DNA of 64,000 nt from assembly GCA_019009955.1 (NCBI GenBank), contig CM032233.1, positions 113,751,501-113,815,500 of the forward strand. The letters are read 5' to 3'. Positions 58,023 through 64,000 of the stretch are shown piece after piece. The position numbers were made by a program, and so were the translations under genes. This DNA is from Riptortus pedestris (taxonomy: Eukaryota; Arthropoda; Insecta; Hemiptera; Alydidae). Position 1 is the stretch's first letter. Every line of letters begins with the position of its first letter. The notes below the pieces were generated by a model that ran no database searches, was not told the DNA's origin, and worked only from the letters and a program-made list of their open reading frames with translations.

Positions 58023-58774
58023 TATATCTATATATTTGTCTGTTACCGCTCTAGCGGTCGCAATTTTTGTTTAATCCTTACCAAACTCGACATTTAGTCG
58101 TTTTATTTAAAAAGAAAGATAAAGTTCGTTAACGGCTGAAATCGAACCAGGGGGAGGGGGGGTTTAGAGGGGGAAAATTTAGAAAACTCGAAATATCTCC
58201 GTTATTATAAGTCGGATCGAAAAAGTGTATAAAATACAACTAATTGCAAATTAAACGTACTATAAATATTATTGTATACATTTATTCTCTATCTTGAATA
58301 TTAACCGAGATATTGGCATTTTTCAGTTTTCAGCCTTCAGCAAACCCCCACTTCTAGTAGTGTTACTTGAACAATACTCTGTAATATAATAATCCATATT
58401 ATTCAAAGCCTAAATACCAAATATTGTTTTCATTGAACTTCTACTTTGTGAGATATATGCAAATACGTTCTGTTGACCCCCCCCCCTTTTGTTTTTGGAT
58501 TACTAAAATTTGAGTGATTGAGATAAAACTGATTCTGATTCATTACAAATTACAGCACTAGTTTTCAATAAAATTAATATGTTACATTCAGTTATATTTC
58601 AATTATTGTTTGTCTTTCCGGTCTATCTATTCAGCGCTACGAGGCTGGCTTGCCTGTTTGTTTACACTTTCAGCAGCATTCGCGGTAGTGTTACCTGTAT
58701 GTATATTTATCTATTGTAAACTTTCGCGTGGGAAATCTGCTTAGTTTACGCAGCCCCTGCGTGACGAACTTTTT
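58023..58774 (+). mobile_element. HINE-A 3' half (split by Helitron array)
   Basis: Resumes with TATATTTGTCTGTTACCGCT and CTAGCGGTCGC. It has the poly-C segment at 58479-58488 and ends GTGGGAAATCTGCTTAGTTT, hairpin ACGCAGCCCCTGCGT and GACGAACTTTTT. Very well preserved. Confidence 0.9.
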
Positions 58775-59040
58775 ATAGATTGGTAATATATAACAATGTG
58801 TTCCATACGTCTATCAAAAACCTGTAATGAAATTGACATTGCATTACATAAACCCATTATAAATGACCATATATTTTATATTGTGAGTATTCCCAGCACA
58901 AAGCACATTAAGATTATTGTTTATGAATGCTTAAATGTATTGTTTTTACCTTTAAGTAAGAATTATATCCAATTTGGAGTGAAGTCACCATGTGCTCTAG
59001 CATTTTCATAGATAACGCCGATGGATTTTGATAATAACAT
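58775..59040. other. AT-rich sequence
   Basis: A 71-codon plus frame (58796-59011) has no recognised domain. It lies upstream of the candidate LTR or promoter and could be part of it. Confidence 0.3.
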
Positions 59041-59550
59041 TCACAGCTCTTAACGTCGGTACACTAAGTAATAATACGGATGAATTTCGATAATTAATTC
59101 ACGTTAAATGTACTTTTTGAGCGTATTTCGATCGGCAGTTCAAAGTTCACTGCCGGATTAGCCCTATATAAGGACCCCTCGCGACGGATTAAGATCAGTC
59201 ATATTCAGCATTCTCTGGAGGGGAGACCCTTGTTGGTGACACCTTGCTAGTCCTTTTGCCAGATCCGGCCTGCCTGACCAGTCTACTGCCTGTACTACCT
59301 CTCACGGCTAAGTCAGCACTTCCATTAAACAGCTAAGTGTTTCAATTGTAATATAGTCTAAGTATAATTAAGTGTCCCCCATTATATTTTCAAAGGTGCC
59401 TCTTCATTTTAATTATTAATAATTATTATTGGAGAATATTTTAATTGTAAATAAATTTATATATTTGAATTTGGACTTGAGTCGATTGTTGGTGGCCCTT
59501 CCTAAATTCTTGTTAATGGTTTGGTTGTGGGATTTTTCATATATTACAGC
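59041..59550 (+). promoter_or_regulatory. Core promoter (TATA, Inr, DPE), possible solo LTR
   Basis: TATATAAG at 59165-59172, initiator TCAGTC at 59195-59200 (A at 59197), and AGACC at 59224-59228. TATA starts 32 bases before +1, and AGACC, which fits the DPE consensus RGWYV, is at +28 to +32. AATAAA follows at about 59450. A TATA-Inr-DPE block followed by a polyadenylation signal within 300 bp is the U3-R-U5 layout of an LTR. Clear TG..CA ends, a target duplication and internal retroviral genes were not found. A host gene promoter is the alternative. Confidence 0.4.
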
Positions 59551-60010
59551 GTCCACTGCTTATCACGCAGCCAGATCGCAACAAGCCATTCACATATAGA
59601 TCCTCTTCGAACAATGTTATTTAGGACAGTGTGAAGCATTACTTAAGCCATAAATTTTAAATACCTTTTTGCTCTGCTAAGAACAGTTATTATATGGGGG
59701 GGGGTGGACAGTGGCCCCCCTGATGGCCCCTATCGGCAGGTAGTGGCGCCGGAGATCCAGGCTCTGGAATGCAGGAGAGGGAGAGAAAAAACCAACAGCT
59801 CCGCGGCTAATTCATTCTCGGCGAACATGTGTTTTGTCGCAGGCCCAGATCTCTCCTCGATAAATTGGACGATCAGTTTTTGTCTGCTGGCAGGTAAAGG
59901 AGAAGCCGCCCCCCCCCCCCACCCCGAGCATCTCAGCTCTACTCATCTTACGGTCACTCGCTACCAACAACAGCCCATGCCCATCTACGGCCTGAACTTT
60001 ATTAACAGTG
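59551..60010. promoter_or_regulatory. GC-rich unique island
   Basis: Starts after a poly-G run (59696-59705). It includes CGGCTAATTCATTCTCGGCG and CGATAAATTGGACGATCAG, flanked by splice-like TTTTGTCGCAG and GGCAG|GTAAAG about 51 bases apart, and a poly-C run (59911-59920). One phase of that 51-base segment has a stop. A micro-exon is possible but unsupported; conserved non-coding DNA is equally possible. Confidence 0.25.
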
Positions 60011-60251
60011 CCTTTAAAAAGCCTATCTTGTAAACAAATCACTTGTGTAAGAAGTTAATAGGTGACACTTCAAGAATATCATATACGTTTTTGATGAAGC
60101 ATGAATTCGACTCGGATACCTAACAAATCCCAAACAGGAGACTGCAAAAGTTGGGAAACTCAAGATCTACAATATCTCCCTTATTGTGTAATGAATTGAA
60201 AAATGTTAGATTTTTACTTGGTTGTTATTATTAATACGCTTTGCGGCATTT

Positions 60252-60315
60252 TAACAGATTTCCTACCCAGGAGATGGCGATTAAACAAAAATTGCGGCTG
60301 CCAGAGCTTTAACAT

Positions 60316-60378
<63 letters not shown>

Positions 60379-60805
60379 ATTTTGAACGGAGCTCATTTTC
60401 GCCATCTCCTGAGTAGGATTGATGGACATTTGAAGAAATCTTTTAGGTTTAGAAGGGGGTATTTCGAAAATACGAAATATATCCGTTATTATGAGTCTGA
60501 TCGAGTAATTATATAAAACCAATCTTATTGCGAATGTAATTTTCTATAAATGTTGTTATGTACATTTGTTCACTATCTTTATTATTAACCGAGATTTTTG
60601 CAGTTTTTAGTTTTCGGCCTTCGGTAAACCCCATTCCTACTCTTGCCATAATAAAAATAAGCTGTTCTATTATGAAGCACATTATTTGAATCCTAAATAC
60701 CAAATATTGCTTTCATTGAATTTTTTCGTTTTGAGATAAATGCAAATACGTGAAGCACGTGTGGGGAATCTGCTTTGTTAACGCAGCCCCTGCGTGACGG
60801 ACTTT
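60252..60805 (+). mobile_element. HINE-A copy with inverted microsatellite segment
   Basis: The 5' TTTTAACAGATTTCC joins TACCCAGGAGATGGCGA. The stretch from about 60281 to 60400 then reads in reverse (AAACAAAAATTGCGGCTGCC, CA and TA repeats, TTTTGAACGGAGCTCATTTT), followed by CGCCATCTCCTGAGTAGGAT. From about 60445 the plus orientation resumes. The 3' end is GGGGAATCTGCTTTGTTAAC, hairpin ACGCAGCCCCTGCGT-type and GACGGACTTTTT. Confidence 0.8.
60317..60375. repeat. (CA)n-(TA)n microsatellite inside HINE-A
   Basis: ACAC repeats followed by about 42 bases of TA, within the inverted segment. Confidence 0.9.
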
Positions 60806-60809
60806 TTTT

Positions 60810-61320
60810 TCCACTCTGAGCCACTAGGTATATAACGGTTGGTCGAGGATAAGAGCGAAGCGTGTTAGTGTGCAAAAGAAGGGAATTGTAGTGGGATAAT
60901 GCAGGAGTCCTTCTTTCAAAGCTGGCGGCATAGCAGGAATGCCAAGTGCAGCAAGAGCCTAGCAGTACCTCAAGCTCCTCTGGCCCCGGACAGCCCGCTC
61001 CACTAACAATTCCGAACATATTCACTTTTTCCACGGCTCACAGATACCATCGCCGCACTTCTTTGCATTCCCCGCTTCGACTTTACCAAAAAACTTTGTA
61101 TTCAGAGTAGGCTGACAATCAGTTGGCGTTGCCTAGGTTAGATCACTCGCTGTACAAAGCTGCCGATCCAGCCGTTCTTATCTCCGTCCTATGCTCCTTT
61201 CAGCTATTCCCTCTCACTCATAACAATGCTCTCTGCCTTTCGCTTCACCTTATCTAATACTTTCCATGGGTGTAAGCCAGGAACCTGTGAATGAAACTAC
61301 TTTATAGGCTTTAGTAGCCT
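60810..61320. other. GC-richer unique sequence
   Basis: Non-repetitive, higher GC up to about 61260, with a minus 113-codon frame (60693-61034) that runs into the HINE copy and has no recognised domain. No splice-bounded exon found. Confidence 0.35.
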
Positions 61321-61324
61321 AAAA

Positions 61325-62025
61325 GTATAGAAAATTCGAAATATCTCTGTTACTATACATTGGATCGAAACAATGTATGAAACCAATCATATTGCAAATT
61401 TCATTAAATATTCTATACATATTTTTATGTACATTTATTCTCTATTTTGAATTTTAACCGAAATATTTGTTTTTGTATTTTCAGTTTTGAGCCTTCATAA
61501 AACCCCACTTCTACTCATGTTACAATTCTCCCTTATATAATAAACCACATTATTCGAAGCTTAAATACCAAATATTGTTTTCAAGAGACCTTTATTATAT
61601 CAGATACACGCAAATATGGTCTGGAGACCCCCCCCCCCCCGTTCTTGGGTTACTAAAATTAGAGTGATTGAGATAAAAATTATTTTGATTTATTATCAAT
61701 TACAGTACTAGATATAGTAAATGTTTTTCAGTAAGATTAATATGTAAGTTTTATTAATATGTAACTGTTTTACTTTCCGGTGAAAAATATTTCTATGGAT
61801 CCGTTGAGCTCTGTGCGGTTGGCAGAACTGTTTTTTTTTTATAATTCAGACGCTTTCCGTTGGGAGATTATTAAAATTGGCAGAAAGATTTCTCATTACC
61901 GTTTGTATTTATTCACTTAATATTCACGGTGGTGTTAAGTGTTGCCAATATGTATATTTATCAATTGTAAGACTTCACGAGGGAAATCTGTTTAGCTTAC
62001 GCTTCATCTGCATGACGGACATTTT
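61325..62025 (+). mobile_element. HINE-A 3' part (long subfamily)
   Basis: Begins AAAATTCGAAATATCTCTGT. It has the poly-C segment at 61630-61640 and the TTCACGGTGGTGTTAAG segment. It ends GGGAAATCTGTTTAGCTTAC with a decayed hairpin and GACGGACATTTTA. The 5' half is absent. The 115-codon frame crossing its end is chance. Confidence 0.8.
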
Positions 62026-62600
62026 AAGTTCCAACTGGATTGCGTGGAGTTCAGCAAAGTATAGTGGGATAGTAACTTTTCTGGAAAAAAAACGTCTCCT
62101 CCAAAATTTAATATATATATTAAACTTTGAACAGATGCGTGTCGTGAGCTCAATATCTGATCTGTCTAAACAACATGGTTTAAATTTTGTTAAACATGTT
62201 TTGATCAGCGAGCCGGAGAGTTAATGTTACAGAGCAATTGGTTAACAAAGAGAAACTGATAAATGAGAAAGCGCAGAGAAGAAATGCGGGGGTGTGGGGT
62301 TGGGTGGGGCTGAGCAGAGGAGATGGATGAGTAGGAGGAAAGGGTGTAGCCGAAAAATTGGCTAGCGATCAGTCGCAGAGTCAATCCTAAAGGAGTTCTG
62401 CAAAGGTTCAGCCTTATCTATATCTCAGCCTTCTCCAATACCATCCCACTCCCCGACAATCTTATTCAACCCACCCCAATCTCCGGCTAGTAACTAACCA
62501 CCTTACATTAAACTCTCTAAACTATCTTGAGACATTGTTTTTCCCCTGTTTTTTAAACAAATTTCGTTTAAGGGCAAGAAGATATTGTGGTTTTATTGCA
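62026..62600. other. Unique sequence, purine-rich block
   Basis: 62260-62350 is GA-rich and GC-richer; the remainder is unremarkable. No gene recognised. Confidence 0.35.
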
Positions 62601-62603
62601 AAC

Positions 62604-62823
62604 TTTAGCAGATATCTCTTTAGGGAAATCAACTATTGAGGTCGTACGGATGACACGATATATATATAAAATAATTAAATTCACTGTAAATATTGTTACA
62701 TTGATTTATTATCTAAGTTCCATATTAGCCGAGATATTTGGAGTTTTTAGTTGAAGCGATTTTTGAAAAAGTTCTTCAAATGTTTCTAGATCCTACTCAG
62801 GAGTCCGTTCAAAAGTTTATATA

Positions 62824-62871
<48 letters not shown>

Positions 62872-63395
62872 ATCCCTCTCTAGCTGTTGCAATTTGTGTC
62901 AAGTTCATTAACGACTAAAATCAGACCAGTGAGAGGGGGGGTTAGATTGGAGAATTTCAAAAATTCGAAATATCTCCGTTCCTGTGCGTCGGGCCGAACA
63001 ATTGTATAGAACGAATTTTATTGCAAATATAAGTTTCTATAAATGTTGTTATATAACAAATTCACTCTATATTGAATATTAATCAAGATATTTCCATATT
63101 TTAATTTTCGGCCGTCAATAAACCCCTACTCCTACTCAGCCATATTGGCAATAAGCTGTTATATCATGAACCACTTCATTCCAAGGTTAAATATAAAATA
63201 TTGTTTTCATTGAACTTCTATTTTGTGGAATATATGCAAATACGATCCGTTAATCTCCCCCCCCCCCACCTCCCTTCTTTTGTTCTTGGATAACTAAAAT
63301 TTGAGTTTTCCTGATAAAAATTGTTGTAATTCATTATAAATTACTGCACTAGCTATAGTAAATAGTTTTCAATAAAATTAATATGTTATATACAT
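62604..63395 (+). mobile_element. HINE-A copy, rearranged 5' half
   Basis: Starts CTTTAGCAGATATCTCTTTA and the ATTGAGGTCGTACGGATG block, then jumps at 62665 to body sequence (AATTCACTGTAAATATTGTT). It returns to the 5' block at about 62757 (GCGATTTTTGAAAAAGTTCT). A TA tract lies at 62822-62866. No 3' hairpin is present; the element breaks near 63395. Confidence 0.7.
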
Positions 63396-64000
63396 AAGCG
63401 TTTCATGTAAAATTAAAGATCAAATTCGTTATGGCGGAAATCGGGCTGGGAGCCGAGAGGGTTAAAAGATGGGGGAGGGGGAAAAACTGGATGCAACCCA
63501 TCTTATTTCAAATTTAATAACCAATGACAGATATTTTCTCTATCATGAATACTAACTGAGATATTTGTTTTTTTTTAGTTTTCAGCCATCAGTTATCCTC
63601 CACTCCTAACAATGTCATATTAACAATAAACAGTTACGTAACGAACCAATTTATTCAAACGTTAAATACCAAATTTTGTTTTCAAGAGACCTTTATTATG
63701 CGAGATACAAACAAATTCGATGTGTGATAACTTCATCGAGTACACTTTTACGTTCTTGTACGGAAAAAGTTTATTTCATCTATGTCATGCTCGATATTTA
63801 ACTATTCCTGATTTAAATGATTTATTAAATGAGCCGAGTATGGAATAACGCAGGTTTAATGAGAGGGGATTTAAAAATGTCTCCTTTATTATGAGTCGGA
63901 TCGTAAAATGTTATAGAAAAAAATCTAGAAGCGTAGAAACATGGGGTCTTCAGTAACCCTCCTCCCCCCACCTCTATTACTAATCGGTTCATTAATTGGA
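63396..64000 (+). mobile_element. HINE-A fragments continuing past the window edge
   Basis: ATAAGCGTTTCATGTAAAAT and AAATTCGTTATGGCGGAAAT restart the body of the family directly after the previous copy. A third restart (TCCTTTATTATGAGTCGGAT) lies near 63885. No terminus is seen before 64000. Confidence 0.6.

Noticed and set aside
61877..62224. 115-codon plus-strand frame
   Set aside because: Begins inside a HINE-A 3' part and runs past its end; chance frame.

Overview
This is a eukaryotic, AT-rich, gene-poor and transposon-dense window, most likely from a large arthropod (probably insect) genome. The evidence is long AT, CT and CA microsatellites, animal-type transposons (mariner, piggyBac, hAT, I-like LINE, tRNA-derived SINE, Helitron), a splice-bounded exon, and no bacterial operon structure. 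No complete host gene is visible. The one good host coding candidate is a single 246-bp internal exon at 9757-10002 on the minus strand.

The dominant feature is one dispersed family, called HINE-A here, with about 30 full or partial copies in both orientations across the window. A standard long copy starts with a palindrome built on GATTTCCCTTAAGGGAAATC. About 130 bp in it carries a TA microsatellite. It ends with the subterminal inverted repeat GGGAAATCTGCTT, a hairpin ACGCAGCCCCTGCGT, and GACGGACTTTT. This layout (5' subterminal repeat, internal microsatellite, matching 3' subterminal repeat, 3' hairpin, insertion in T-rich sites) is that of non-autonomous Helentrons (HINEs, DINE-1-like rolling-circle elements). 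The assignment is inferred from structure; no Rep/helicase ORF is present.

A second rolling-circle family is a canonical Helitron: 5' TC, 3' hairpin plus CTAG, inserted between A and T. It is built of internal repeats of about 299 bp. Copies lie at 13429-14731 (minus), 20558-21665 (plus) and as a three-member head-to-tail array at 53292-58022. The array sits inside the TA tract of a HINE-A copy whose two halves remain at 53120-53291 and 58023-58774.

Other elements are a deleted piggyBac (33002-33896) with TTAA duplications and the C-terminal cysteine-rich domain, a deleted mariner (50465-50918) inside an I-like LINE fragment (50405-51310), further LINE fragments (9365-9735, 15110-15362, 32440-32900), a hAT transposase C-terminal fragment (28960-29285), tRNA-derived SINE copies (one with an 11-bp target duplication inside a HINE), a 290-bp long-hairpin element (52381-52670), and a small family carrying a hammerhead-ribozyme-like motif (33983-34028, 44546-44956, 48168-48260).

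Between the repeats are several GC-richer, apparently single-copy islands (for example 10435-10700, 12650-12900, 28140-28500, 31840-32250, 37010-37200, 59700-60010). They look like possible conserved non-coding or regulatory DNA, but this cannot be established without comparison. A TATA-Inr-DPE core promoter with canonical spacing lies at 59165-59228 and may belong to a solo LTR. Element boundaries given here were read by eye and are approximate unless a target duplication is stated.
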